Of a DNA stretch of 64,000 nt, positions 46,734-58,839 are shown in pieces (positions within the stretch are counted from its first letter, which is position 1; every line of letters starts with the position of its first letter). The stretch is from contig NC_060211.1 in the NCBI RefSeq assembly GCF_021130785.1, positions 21,313,001-21,377,000 on the forward strand, in the 5' to 3' direction. Position numbers and translations under genes: made by a program. The notes under the pieces are model-generated. The model was not told where the DNA came from. It was given only the letters and a program-made list of their open reading frames with translations, and did not search any database. The stretch is from Homalodisca vitripennis (lineage: Eukaryota > Arthropoda > Insecta > Hemiptera > Cicadellidae).

Positions 46734-49605
46734 TCAGTTTATATCCCTCTGACAAAGTCTTCTGTATTGATTAATATTATGTAAAAATACATCAACCTCC
46801 CCAGGCAAAGAATTATGCAATCTCATCATTGTATTCAAAGGTGATGAAAAAATGTGCCATTGTGCGAGAAAAATTAATGTGAAACAAATTTTGGGATCTA
46901 TTATAAAATGATGGAGTGTAAAAATTATTTTTTGACAAGCAAAATGAATCCATTACTTCACCTCTCAGCAATTAAAAAAGAAAAAGTAAATTTGCTAATT
47001 TTCTACGTTTTTGAAGACTTTCCATTTCAAAAATGCTTAAAAGTTGATTGTATGAAATATCGAAGGTAAAGTGACCAGTTTCTTTAAAATATAAATATCG
47101 TAAATCCTTTTTTGTACCTTTTCAATTAAATTAATGCGATTAGCAAAATAGGGATTCCATATTATATTGGCAAATTCTAAATTTGATCGGACAAGTGATA
47201 TATACAATGTGTTTAAGGTTGAAATTGAATGAAAATTTGAAGACTTTCTAATAATAAATCCCAAGTTTTTGTAGGCCTTATTTACAATAGATGAGATATG
47301 AGGATTGAAAGTTAAAGTAGGATCCAAAATTATGCCTAAATCCTTAAATTCAAATACCCTTTCAAGATTACTACCATTTATGGCATAGTTATTCGAAATT
47401 GATATATTTTTCCTTGTGAATGACATTACTTTGCACTTACTAATATTAAAAAAGATCTTATATTTACTAGTCCAATCTAAAATTGCATCCAAATCCCCCT
47501 GTAATGCGTTGGAATCCTGAGGGCTATTGACTACTTTATAAAGTTTAAGGTCATCTGCGTACAGTAAAATTTTTGAATGTTTTGTGCAGTTAACAATATC
47601 ATTGATAAACAAATTAAAAAGTACTGGGCCCAAGTTTGACCCCTGAGGAACCCCTGAAGTTACTAAATATTGACTAGAATTGTGCCCCATATAAGAAACA
47701 TATTGTAACCTATTAGAAAAGTAAGAAGAAAAAAAAATTTACCAACTTAGACGAGAAACCTAAATTATGCATTTTACTTAAAATTAAACTGTGATCTACT
47801 CTATCAAACGCCTTAGTTAAATCTGTAAATATTACATCTACCTGAGAGTTATTATCCATTTGAAATAAGACATATTCCGTAAAATTCAACAAATTTGTAA
47901 CAATTGATTTCTTAGCTTGAAACCCATGCTGCCTATCAGACATCAATGGTGTCATAAAACTTACAATTTTTTTACAAATAATAATCTCAAATATTTTTGC
48001 AGGAGTTGATAAAATTGAAACTGGGCGATAACTCTGTACAAGCTTGGAATTTCCACTTTTAAAAATAGGTGTTACTCGAGTTAATTTAAACAAATCAGGA
48101 ACACAACATATAATTAAACAAATGTTAAAAATTACACAAAGTGGTTTCACAAATATTTCACTACAACCCTTATAAATATATGATGGGATTTTATCTGGGC
48201 CAGCAGATCGTTTACAACTAAGGTATTTAATAGCATCACTTACATCACCCTCAAATATCTTATCAATAACTAAGGCTAGGGAGGATAGACAAGTTCCAGG
48301 GTCAGTGAACTTTCCAGTTAAAGAGGATGGAGTGAAAGTAGATTTAAAGTATGTAGCAAATGCTTCCGCTATGTTACTATCCCCTTTAATAATCTGACAT
48401 CCATCTGACATATGATTATTAGCATTCTTATGATTCCTTGAATTCTTTATAAAATCCCAGAATTTTCTCACATCTTTATTGATGCTACTTTCAACACTAT
48501 TTAAATAAATATAATAATCCAATTTTATTCTACATTTAATATCTTTCCTTAATCTTTTGAACTCTCTTAAATCTATCTCATTAAAGTTTCGTGTTAACTT
48601 CCTTCTAATTCTTGTTTTTAATTTAATAATATTTATTAGTTCGTTACTATACCATACTGGATATCCACGTTTCACTTTGTTCCTCTTTGGACAACAGTTA
48701 TCAAAAACTTGATAAATTGCTTTGTAAAATAATTCCACAGCCAAATTAGGATCATTAATATTATACAAAAAGGACCAATCAATGCTCCTCAGACCATGAT
48801 ACAACTCTACAAAATTTGTTTTTTTTTTTTAATTATAACTACTAATGCTGTTGTTATTACTATTTCATGACTTATTCCAACCATAATGCACCATTCTAGC
48901 TTCCAAATATAAAGCAGGGTGGTAATTGTCCTCATTAACAATGGGGCTGTCACAATGATAGGCCAAACCCAGTTCCAGTCAATTTGAAATAACAAGATCC
49001 AATGTTCTGCCCTGGTGATTAGGTATAAAATTATGCATAGACAAATTTCCCAAATTCATAAAATTACTTAACTCATTAAAAATGCTGTCACCTTTTTCTA
49101 AATCTTCATGAGGAAGTATTCTTAAGTTAAAATCCCCAAGAATGCAAATTATACATTTATGGGTACTACATAACCTTTCTACAAATTCAAAAAACCTAAT
49201 GTAAGCATCTAAATTAGAATTACACCTAAAGTATACTACTCCAATCAATAAAGTAAACCCCTTCCCATCCCTAACTTTAACCCATATCATCTCTTCTGAC
49301 CTATCAACTAACACATGCTCAGACTGTAAACAATTATTCCTAACAGCTAATAAAACTCCTCCCCCCTTGCCCATTCCACTCACTAGCCTATCCCTATCTC
49401 TACGAAAAATACTAAACTCATTATTAAATATTTCTCCATTATTTATTTCAGGAAGTAACCAGGTTTCTGTCAATGCAATTATGTGATAATCACAAGCCAA
49501 AACATTAGTTCTAAAAGTAGTAGTTTTTAACCTAAGCCCTCTTACATTCTGGTAGTATATATTAAGTACTTTATTACACTTATTCATATTAGACATAGAG
49601 CACAT
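46734..49605 (-). pseudogene. LINE ORF2: endonuclease and reverse transcriptase, broken
   Basis: The N-terminus (49605-48979, 208 codons) is an APE-type endonuclease. It shows YYQNVRGLR, LTETWL, a GGGVLLAV strand, ILGDFNL with its catalytic Asp, and TLDLVISN. A TGA directly after that segment is in frame with the continuing LELGLAYHCDSPIVNEDNYH. More stops and an A-run frameshift lie at 48817-48880. The RT reading frame at 48804-47713 shows AGPDKIPSYIYK, SYRPVSILSTPAKIFE and TDLTKAFDRVDHSLIL (motif A). A frameshift at an A/T run near 47730 leads to SGVPQGSNLGPVLFNLFIND (motif B) and LLYADDLKLYK (catalytic YADD). Further shifts at about 47115 and 46855 and one stop near 46975 precede the C-terminal LPGEVDVFLHNINQYRRLC and the stop at 46734-46736. 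The protein cannot be made as one chain. Confidence 0.92.
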
Positions 49606-50019
49606 TTGGAGAAAATGAATAGAAAATATAATTTAACAGAATAAGGCTCACTCAGTAATAACCACATAATACTACCACATAACAGGGATACTAGGCCTAT
49701 ATCAACCAGGCAACTAACTTCAGTATAAATATTGTACATTAATATAATACTGCTCATGATAGGCAAACATAAATAATAATAATAAACATTACAACTTGCA
49801 TTGTTCAAGCTTCTAAATATGTGTTCCAAGCTTAAGCTTAAAGTGTCTAACCTAATAGCTTTGTAAACAAACCTAGTATAAATATAACTAGCACCATGCA
49901 GTGAATAATACAAATAAGGAGGCCTACCTTTTTGGTAATAACATATTTCACTCTCGATATAAAAATACACAATAAACACCAAACCAAAATGACATGACAC
50001 TAACACTAGGGTCCTCCAC
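49606..50019 (-). other. LINE inter-ORF spacer
   Basis: About 414 bp between the ORF1 stop and the first ORF2 methionine, unusually long for this class. A 148-codon frame at 49584-50030 spans it and overlaps both ORFs by a few codons. Its composition is rich in Tyr, Leu, Ser and Ile without motif, so I treat it as unlikely to be coding. ORF2 translation may rely on reinitiation or an upstream non-AUG start; that is inference. Confidence 0.5.
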
Positions 50020-50826
50020 TCAAAGCCCATCTAGGCTGGCTTCAGTAAGAATTTTCACAGCTTTATCGTTAGTAGCTTTTCTCACGTAGATGGAACAATT
50101 AAGGGTCCATACGTATTGGTAGCCTTTCTTCCTAGCAGCTTCTCTAGTTTTCTGCAGTAGCTTCCTATTTGGTGATGTGAGCGATTCATTAACATAGATA
50201 CTAGATTCACTGGCATAACCCAAGTCAGCCGCACTTAAGTGCTTCTTAGCCTTTCTCTTCTGTAAAAATTCATCTTTGTCCAGTCGGCTGATAAACTTAA
50301 TTATAATAGGCCTTTCACCATCTTCGCCTACTGTACCCATCCGATGAGCAGCATCCACAAGATTTGTGGACCAGTCCTTGAAGTTTATTGCCATCGCCAA
50401 TCGTTTAATCATGTTTAATACCACTTCGTTTTTTACTTCTGGTATACCGTACACTACTAAATTGTTCCGGTGTGAGTATTGTTCAAGATCATTTAACTTC
50501 CGTTCTAAATCACGAACCTTAGACTTTAATTTAATGTTCTCGTTTTTAACACCATCAACCTCACTAACACACATATCAACTCTCGCGTCTTGCTTCTTAA
50601 TAGACTCCGATAGATCCTTAATGTTATTATGACAGAGCTCGACTGACGAGGCCAAATCAACTTGTTCCTGCTGAATAACCTTGATAACAGTACTGTTTGC
50701 CTCAATAGCACTAGTTATCGTATTGAGTTTCTTATCAAGTGATTGTAAAGTTGGCTCGTTATCTTCACTGGACTTGGACATATTTCTAGTTTTCACGTTT
50801 GATGTCTTCTCAGTGTTATCAGGCAT
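50020..50826 (-). CDS. LINE ORF1 RNA-binding protein
   Basis: An intact 268-codon ORF. A coiled coil is likely from about residue 25 to 117, with regular hydrophobic spacing and many Glu, Lys, Asn and Asp, ending in LERKLNDLEQYSHR. The linker NNLVVYGIPE then leads to an RRM-like core at about 120-190 that includes DAAHRMG and RPIIIKFISR. A C-terminal domain at about 195-255 carries YVNESLTSPNRKLL and YQYVWTLNCSIYVRK. This is the layout of ORF1 proteins of L1/CR1/jockey-like elements. They form trimers, bind the element RNA and act as nucleic-acid chaperones. No zinc knuckle is present. It starts at the first methionine after the 5' UTR. Its integrity contrasts with the broken ORF2. Confidence 0.9.
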   Translation of the reverse strand: MPDNTEKTSNVKTRNMSKSSEDNEPTLQSLDKKLNTITSAIEANSTVIKVIQQEQVDLASSVELCHNNIKDLSESIKKQDARVDMCVSEVDGVKNENIKLKSKVRDLERKLNDLEQYSHRNNLVVYGIPEVKNEVVLNMIKRLAMAINFKDWSTNLVDAAHRMGTVGEDGERPIIIKFISRLDKDEFLQKRKAKKHLSAADLGYASESSIYVNESLTSPNRKLLQKTREAARKKGYQYVWTLNCSIYVRKATNDKAVKILTEASLDGL

Positions 50827-51060
50827 GATAGCGCAATATGGAGAAATGGCGGTTCACAGCGTACAACTTAAAATCAATTATTTCTGGGCATAAATAGTGC
50901 TGGTCCTCAATAAACTTTTATTAACTAAAAATGTTATATTTACCACAGCACAATAATAAACACTTCAACAAAATATTGTAAGAAATACCCGTGAAAAATA
51001 CTAATACTGTAAGGAGCCAATACACCCAATTACACCATGGTAGCCATCTTGATGACGTAT
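50827..51060 (-). promoter_or_regulatory. LINE 5' UTR and presumed internal promoter
   Basis: The minus-strand start contains CATCAAGATGGCTACCATGG near the 5' border. Jockey-type LINEs carry RNA polymerase II promoters inside their 5' UTR; no specific core element can be asserted here. The 5' border at about 51060 is an estimate from loss of element-like composition. Confidence 0.4.
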
Positions 51061-53228
51061 ATATCAAGTATTCGTAGGATATCTGCAATATAATTTCATC
51101 TTTTTACTTTAAAGTAGCATCATACTTCATTTCTACATAAGCAAGACTGAGTTCGATGATGGTCAATGGTCTCTCATGGGAGTAATTAGAGCCTATGGCT
51201 AGCATAATTGGTCTTCTGTCTGTCTGAATGACTGCAAAGATTATGTTTCTATCTGATTTCCTAAGTCAGGCTACGGAAGTAAATAAACAATATATTTACA
51301 TTCAACTTCATCGAAACCGAATTACGTTACACCTAGTCTGGAATAATCGCAATTATTTTTGTACATACATAAATTTACTAAAGGTGATATACATATCAAA
51401 GTACTTATACATAATTAAACTAATCACTAATATGTTCTATGAAACTGTCAGTGTAGTGGTGATACGAAAGTTGTAATAGATGATATTTCTCTACAGTTCA
51501 CGTCAATGAGTAATCTATAACTGGCAATAGGTGTAATAAATTACCAAGAATCAAATATCGACATACAGGTACCTATTTAGTTAAATATCATGATGAAAGA
51601 TCTGGAAACAGTACTGACATTTTTAATTACTTACGTTTCATTCCATAGCATCAGACGAAGATCCTTAAAAGAACCACACACGTCAGGAGACAATCATTTC
51701 TCTGGAGTAATCGGTTGTGTGGGTATGGGGGCGTTCTTTCGTTTTTTATATGTTACTACTTTAGAAGTTCTTCTTTCTTCTTCCTATTTAGGCCTTAAAA
51801 GGTTTAAATTCATGATTTAAGTCACCTCATTTTATATAATATATTCGTTATTTTACATGAACTTTCATGCTCTCAAAACTCAAATATCATCAGTAATGCA
51901 AAGAAATTAACTTACTATTCAACTCTTAATTTACTTATAAACTCAAAATTTTGATAGATATATTATTTTTAACTATCGCTATGGTATCAGAGGTGTAGCT
52001 TTAAACTTTTGTCCTCGTACTTAACAAACGGAATTCAGTTTGAAAAATATCCACAGTAAGTAGTTCTGAATACAGCTTAAAAAGTTTTGTTCCCCATTTT
52101 GTAAACACCCGATATGTAAATTTTGTTTACTCGCCATAATATGGGAGTACTCGCATGTAAAATATCACATTAAGCAAAATTTCATTTTTTTTAATTTTGT
52201 AAATCCTTTTCATAACAATTTTTTGTTTCTCTGATACTGAAAAAAATTGTTTCCTTTTTCTCAAGCAATTACTTTTACGTTTGATAAAGACATCCCTCTC
52301 GTCAAAAAGCCTCACAAAATTAAAAAAAAAAACTAATTTTGGTTGTAAGCTCTATCTCATACAACATTAATTTGTTCATTTCTCTTGCAGTTCGTAAAAT
52401 CTGTTCTTAAAACCTCTCAAATGTCTGGATATTGAAGGGCTCTGTAAATACAAAAACACAGTACGTTCAAGTTCACTTTAGATCAATTCAATCTCTATCT
52501 AAACCCTAGGATTTATTCTGTTACTCTGTAATTTATGTTTGTCAAAAATTTAAATTCTTAACTTTAAAAATTGCTGAATTTTAGGAGATCCAAGACTTAG
52601 GAAACCTTTGGATGTCTCGGCTAATTCAAGGTTTGAACCTGAAAGCTTTCAGTCGGTGTAATGCCTTTGGGATATTCCATCTTAGAGCTTAAAAGTACTT
52701 TGTAAACTATCTTCTGTTGAATTTCTTAAAACATTTAAAGCATTTATTTTACAGAATAGGTTTGCCAAATTTAGTAAAACCTCCGTGCAAAATATCGAGA
52801 AATAACTTTAGAATAAAGTCAAAATTCACCTTTGAATATCTTTCTTCCAAAAGGCAGTTAATAACACTAACCTTTGATAAAATTGTTATGTAAAAAATGT
52901 TACTAAGTTATGTGAAATCCCATTACGAAAATGCATCGTCCAAGATTAAGGAGTTTCATGACGTCAAAGGTGTGAATTATATTCAGATATTCATTTGTAA
53001 ATCAATAATGCTACATTAGGTAAGTGGGTTTAATGTAATGTGGCAACCGTATCTCTGACCAATCTAATCGTTTTGGTAATACACGAGTAATGTAATTGTA
53101 ATATTCCACTAGTACTTGCAGCTAACCGCATAGTTTACTGAGTTTCAGTGATGGGATCATCATTCCCTTTAACCTCATCATATTGCTAATGTTGTTTTCG
53201 ATACATTGCAACATCTGAACATAGACAT
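51061..53228. other. Noncoding AT-rich stretch
   Basis: A CTTCTGTCTGTCTGAATGACTG block at 51210-51235 resembles the start of the CTGTCTG dispersed family. Other frames lack motifs. Confidence 0.5.
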
Positions 53229-53460
53229 GCCAATGGCGCAGTGTAGTGGGTACGGCGGTTATCGCAAGATAACCAGATCAAGCAACGCCGGGCGTGGCTG
53301 CTGCTTGGACAGGTGACCGCTGAGCGATCCTGTCCTTGCAAGCGGCCCGCCTGCCCGGCCATTGGTGGTGGTTCGGAAGTCACCTTTAAGCCGTTGGTCC
53401 CCAGGTTAAGTGTTAGAGAGGGCTTCTTAGCCCTAACTTCGCCTGGTAAAATAAGACATT
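53229..53460 (+). mobile_element. 5S-rRNA-derived SINE, copy 2
   Basis: The 5' part at about 53258-53332 carries AGATCAAGCAACGCCGGGCG, then TGGCTGCTGCTTGGACAGGT and GACCGCT. This parallels the conserved 5S rRNA internal control region (AAGCAGCGTCGGGC...GGTTAGTACTT...GGGGGACCGCT). A family-specific GC-rich body and a GGTAAAATAAGACATT tail follow. Transcription would be by RNA polymerase III from the internal 5S promoter. The sequence is too diverged, and lacks a proper 5S 3' end, for a 5S gene. It is the better preserved of the two copies. Confidence 0.78.
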
Positions 53461-54989
53461 CTTTACTTTTTTTTACTTTTTACATAGAATGCTAAAACAG
53501 AAATATATTTATATTTTATCAAAATAGCTTCAATATAATACTTCCATAGTAAGGTATGAAATTTTTTCTGTCACATATAACATTTTTAAGATATAAACTG
53601 TTAAGGTGTTAAAAATACAAACAGAGCTCGACTGAGAAGCAACGGTTTATCGTTCACACTAAACCCTTGAGAAAAATTTTAAAATAATTTTTTGAATTTT
53701 TATTTGTAGTGTGCCAAAACAGTTGGTTTGGCTTATTGATTCTTAAAAACCTTCAATAATTATATTTATACATACTTTAAAATTCTTTCTTTTAAGCGAA
53801 ATACCTTGGTAAACACGGAACTGAACTATCATTTTATTTTAAAATGTTGAACAAAAAGCTGTGTAATGTATAACTGCAAATGGTATAATTATCATGAATC
53901 TATTTTGAAGAAAGCAAATACTCTCTAATTGATTTTCATAATAAACACAATGTTACTTGTGTATGAAATATGTTTATTTCGTTACAAAACTTCCTTGCAG
54001 TCAATACCTAAATTTTGAAAAAAAATGTTAAATCTATCATAAAGGCAGGCAATAACGAAATGTCATGATTCACACATATGGTTTGAATTTTGAATCAGTA
54101 TATACACTAATGTTACCAATTTTAGTCCGGAAGTGTTAGATTCATGCATCATTTGGCAATGTGGTGATATAAATGTTTCACAATTAAACATTAATAAAGT
54201 TTTTCTTTATTTACTAATTAAAATGCAAGTAAACAATGCTTTCAGTTTTAAAATGCAATAGTAAAGAAACGAAGCCCCAAAGTCTAATACATTACTGTTG
54301 AGTGGCAAGGAAAGTCTGGGAGCAAACAACCCTTGTGGGGGAGGTAGGGAGGCGAACTGGCGAGTACTTGATACCTTCGACTCCTGGACCTGAAGAGACC
54401 ATTGTTATTGTGAGCACAACCTATCTACAGTAAGTAGAGCACGCAGGTGAGAGAGCAAGGTTATTGTTTTGTTAAGGAGGAGCAATTTATTGTGCGTTTC
54501 ACATATCAATACAATAGCATTTATGGCAAGCTATGACATCAACGCTGTATCCCTCATACTACCGACACCCCTGATCATACAGGTAGGAAATGGAAAAAAC
54601 AAATAAGGTTCGTTTATTTGTACAGCTTAAAGAACATACTGTGTAAGTGGAATAGGGCATAAGTATAAAAATAGATCACAATGTAAATATAAACGTAATA
54701 TAACTAAAATAAAAGTCTTTGGTGTATTTGTGGCATTTATGTTCGTTCACAGCAATATATTTCTAGTAGAGTGGAATTATTGAGTACAAAAATAAACTCC
54801 TTATTTCCTGATTAAAAAATATTGTTACTTGTGAATACTGAAGAATTCTATTACGTAAACGAATTTGGTCTTACTAAATATAAAAGAAAGAAACAGCTAG
54901 GTAAAAATTAAAATTAAATAATCAATTCAATTATTCAAACAATGCAAAGAGTAAATCACGAAATCGTTACTTGTTTATAGTATCGCTCA
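53461..54989. other. Noncoding stretch, one GC-richer block
   Basis: A GC-richer block at about 54300-54500 contains TTGTGGGGGAGGTAGGGAGG and no open frame worth reporting. No gene was recognised. Confidence 0.5.
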
Positions 54990-56530
54990 TTAAAGGATAA
55001 CAGTAAGGGTAGTGTATTACAAATGTATTACAGTTACAGAGGTGCCGGTATTGTACAATGGACTATCACGTTGATTGTTGTAGGAGTCGCAGTGCATAAT
55101 CAGCCTATTTCCGTTATGGCGATATAATTATCATCTCTCAATGCGCATTCCAACTATAGTGTAAACTACACGTATAAACACTTTACGTTACATATATATT
55201 GTATAACAGAGTAACATATAGTAACACTGTGCTTGTGATGTATGCCGCACGTAGTGTCCAGTCTATTTATGTTATTATCTATCTTCTCATGTAACGTCAT
55301 TGGAGATTTTACGTACAAATTGTACAGAGGTATATGACAGTACATTATTACGTTATTTGTACCTCACAACTTACTCAATACATTTGAATTATAAGTGACC
55401 ATTATCTTCCAATCAAATGAGTAAAGTGTCAATTAAACCTTTAACAGATACATAGATATTATACAATAGAGTTGATTATAATCAGTGCTACATGTTGCCT
55501 AACATATTGTTTCATTGAACATGGTAACTAAGTGTATTATATCCACAGATGTGTTGGACAATAGAGTACCAAGTTGATTGTAGTTATTGCATAACTTACT
55601 CTGTATATTTTTGTTATCAGTAGTCGTAATCTCTCAATATAGGGTTTCTTTCAGGACGTTAACTAGATGTATTGTAGCTAGAGAAGTATTCTACAATTAA
55701 CTAATACGTAGATTGAGACACGTACCATCCATTAAACTCAGTTCATTTCCATTGTTAGCCATTACCTTCCAATATACGTTCTACGGAAGTGTAATTTGAA
55801 CGTATAACAGCTAAAAAGTTTACGTGAACATTGAGTTTAGTTCTAATTCACCTCCCTCTTATTGCTGCCTCTGATTGTTGATGTTGTCACAAACTTGTTT
55901 TCTTGAATGTTTTCTGAAGAGACCCAAAAGATTTCGGCCACGAAGAAACCCAAAAATAAAGTTCTTTGTGTTTCTCTGAAGTCGAAAATAGTAAATTTTG
56001 AGCTGCTTCGTTGCCGACATTTGTTGGATCTATTCAGACCAGGAGTCAAGTTTGTGACAGCGACAAATTGTAGACGCTACGCTAAGAGGAAGGTGAATTG
56101 AAGGTCAACTCAAAATTCACATTGATTCAACCTTTCCCACCATAGCTAGGTTATATGTAGTTACAGAGTTATTGTATAGCAGAGAAGCACAATCTTAGAG
56201 GGTAATGCTGTACAGTGTACCCATCATATGTCCTTTAATGGTGGTTATTACCTCCCAGCTTTAAAGTGAATTTGTAGACTAAACGTATAACAACTACAGA
56301 GTTATTGTATAACCGAGAAGTACAGTCATAGAGGGTAATGCTGCACAGTGTACTCAACATATGTTCGTTAATGGTGGTTATGGTCTCCCATGTTTACAGT
56401 GAATATGTAAACTAAACGTATAGCAAATACAAATTTATTGTATAATAGAGTACCTAAATGCGTTAATGGTTATCATTACCTCCCAATATGAATATTTAAA
56501 CTATACGTATTAAACGAGCTGCAGAAGCAA
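54990..56530. repeat. Degenerate tandem repeat, about 130-135-bp unit
   Basis: A unit built from 'ATTACCTCCCAATAT', 'AA(A/T)CGTATAACAACTACAGA' and 'TTATTGTATAACAGAGTAC' recurs. The CTCCCAAT-type core lies at about 55130, 55405, 55628, 55760, 56248, 56380 and 56477. Gaps match one or two units, after subtracting the palindromic insertion at 55838-56106. Two adjacent units (about 56150-56290 and 56290-56420) are about 80% alike; the others are more diverged. Confidence 0.75.
55838..56106. repeat. Whole-length imperfect palindrome inside the repeat array
   Basis: The 5' half (TTCACCTCCCTCTTA... GTCACAAACTTG...) pairs with the 3' half (...CAAGTTTGTGAC...TAAGAGGAAGGTGAATT). Pairing is about 75% at the ends and 60-65% toward the centre, with no real loop. 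It interrupts the 130-bp repeat like an insertion. Overlapping 64-68-codon frames exist on both strands because of the palindrome. It resembles a foldback or MITE-type element, or a hairpin-RNA locus. No target duplication is certain. Confidence 0.75.
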
Positions 56531-56871
56531 TGTTACGTATCTTAACTCATTTAATTACTGGCTGTCAATAAATCTGTGTAGAACCGCAGTGATGAAGGAA
56601 TTTTTTACTTTAAATTTTATAAGTGACAAAGTTTAATTAATTATCATTATTGGTTAGCAAAAATCACTTGCCCCACTGGAAATTCAACAAGGATTTCTTT
56701 AGAGCTGGACGAGAATGTTAACTATTACAATGGCAATTATTTTTGTTTTAGTTATGTATGTCACATTTCTATTTTAATACCCAAACTAGCATGTAGTTGA
56801 AAGGCGTCGTTTCGTTAATTTGTATTGATATTACATTAGGCTAATGCTACTTGCACAAGTCAAATGAATAA
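56531..56871. other. Noncoding stretch
   Basis: Nothing recognised. Confidence 0.5.
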
Positions 56872-57045
56872 TAAACGTTGTTTGACAGGTATTCCATCTC
56901 CCGATTTCATATTATTTTTTTTTTATTTAAAAATATGCGAAATATAAACAAACAGATACGATTTAATTTGGAAACATAATGTAAGGGGTCATTGGTTCTC
57001 GTCCGGAAAATGGATCCTGGTTCGAGAGTCTTGGAGAACAAGACG
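56872..57045 (+). mobile_element. Old copy of the tRNA-derived SINE
   Basis: Shares with 10410-10592 the order CGTTGTTTGACAGGTATTCC, a TTATTTAAAA block, then a tRNA-like segment with GGATCCTGGTTCGAGAGTCT as the decayed T-arm and B-box. The tail beyond the head is lost or unrecognisable. Confidence 0.6.
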
Positions 57046-58839
57046 TTTTTTTTTTCTTATAAATCTTTAATGATATTAAATTTATTAGATGTAAAGATAT
57101 TATGTAAAAGTTAAAACCGGCATGTTCCGTTCTATTTACATTACATATGATTTTATTTCTAAATAAATACTGTTAAACTTTAACAATACCAATCCAGTTA
57201 TTCATTTGTAGCATTCATTCAAAAGTACCATATTTACTATCCTAGGTTTATAAATCACAAAACTAATAAATATTTAATGAATTGGTAAGACAAGCATAAA
57301 GTAATTGATACTAATTGTTTCTCATGCTCTGATATCTGGCTAATCGGAAGCTAAAGTGACATCCCATTCGTCTTTGTTTAACAGTTTGTTAACGCCCCCT
57401 CCCCCAAACGCTAGTATTTATTATTATTAATTTCAAATTAATTCATTACATTAGAATATATGGCACTTTTTGCTGTCAACATGATTAACCCATTATTTTA
57501 AAATTATATAATGTCTACAAAATGTGCATTTTTTATTCATTGTAATTATTTAGTCAACTGTGCCTTACAGTAATTTTTATCAACGTCAATACACTAACTA
57601 TACGTATTAAGTTTTGAGCATCTACTCTAGCAGAATATTTAGTTATGATGTTATGAACAAATGACAACAGTGAAGAAACGACATTTCTTGTTCAGAAGTA
57701 GAGGGGAAGTCCAAGATGGCGATTGCATTTGGCATTGCAAATTAATGACCTGTTTAAAGCAGATTATTACCCTCTAAATGGGCGATACTGTCACCTTAAT
57801 TTATAATTTTACCCTTATTGGCCATGTATTATGCGAATGAGTACACATTTCTTTTGATCAATCAATTCTTTCAAGAATTTCCACTACAAGTTTGATTATT
57901 ACAACTTTGAGGATTGTGTTACTTTTCATCATTCTCGTAAGGTCAAAGTGTTCTCTGGTACTATACCATTCATTCAAGCTATTTTAATAATTCTGGACGT
58001 ATTAATGAATATGTACGTTAGGAGGGAGGACTACTATTTAAAATCTTGTATTGAGCAGATTGTTACAGTCTGCAGTATCTTGGACGTAACGTTCCTGGCT
58101 AGATAAGATTAACAGCATTATCCTGTATTATCCTATATTTCTACTAATTTATTTATTTCATTTTGACTGTATACCATCATGATTTGCATATGATACTACT
58201 CATGTTAATCATATAGGCTACACCTGACACGGAAACTAAGACTATAACGTTTTACCACCCCAATGCTACTCATCTACTATGTTATATAGCCATTACCTGA
58301 GTAGAAACAGATAATTATCATTCAAATATATTAATCAATTCTTTTAGGTGTGCTATATATTTCTAAAGACCCAAAATTTATGAATGCTAAATAATTAAAG
58401 TAGCTAGTAGACTATGTATCGTATCAATTAAACTCTGTCTTTGTTAACATGTCATGTTTTTGGTGGTGAAATGTTTAAAACTTTGAAGACTCAAACCTTT
58501 AACGGCCAAGTTTGACAATTACTCAAACAACATTAAATTCTTGAAAAAGTTATGTTTGACTGTGGGGAGCAATTTTTGTTCAACAGAAGTCAAACCGAAA
58601 ATTCCAATAATACAAATCTTCCTGTACAATGAATTGAAGGGCATGGGACTGCATCGTGATTGGTATTTGTCATTAGGTCCATCTCGTTTCCTACACGTAG
58701 TCACTGCGTTTGATTTTTACGGCAGTCTTACCCTAGACAACGGATAATTGTATGCTGTATTAATAATGAACGTTCCAATACAATAGGACTACTAAATTAC
58801 AAAAGTTGGATAAAGTGTATAGTTGGCTGAGCGTCAGCG
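57046..58839. other. Noncoding stretch
   Basis: No gene was recognised. The overlapping frames at 58519-58747 on opposite strands lack motifs. Confidence 0.5.

Larger units (their letters stand above)
46655..51060 (-). mobile_element. Nearly full-length two-ORF LINE (jockey-like)
   Basis: The element is on the minus strand. It has a 5' UTR of about 230 bp (50827 to about 51060, beginning near GTCATCAAGATGGCTACCAT), an intact ORF1, a spacer of about 410 bp, and an ORF2 with endonuclease and reverse transcriptase. It ends in a short 3' UTR near the GT microsatellite. Both borders are estimates; no convincing target-site duplication was found, although ACGTATA occurs near both ends. The domain order is that of the jockey/CR1 group of non-LTR retrotransposons. 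The clade cannot be settled by eye. Confidence 0.85.

Noticed and set aside
48807..48995. 62-codon minus-strand frame between LINE ORF2 pieces
   Set aside because: It is out of phase; the genuine ORF2 continuation runs in another frame through stops.
49584..50030. 148-codon frame as a third LINE ORF
   Set aside because: No motif, AT-driven composition, and it overlaps both true ORFs; kept only as the inter-ORF spacer.
50366..50893. Plus-strand frames of 88 and 70 codons
   Set aside because: They are antisense to LINE ORF1 and its upstream region.
53258..53332. 5S rRNA gene
   Set aside because: Only the internal control region resembles 5S; the 3' half and terminator do not, and the same body occurs at 32.1-32.3 kb.
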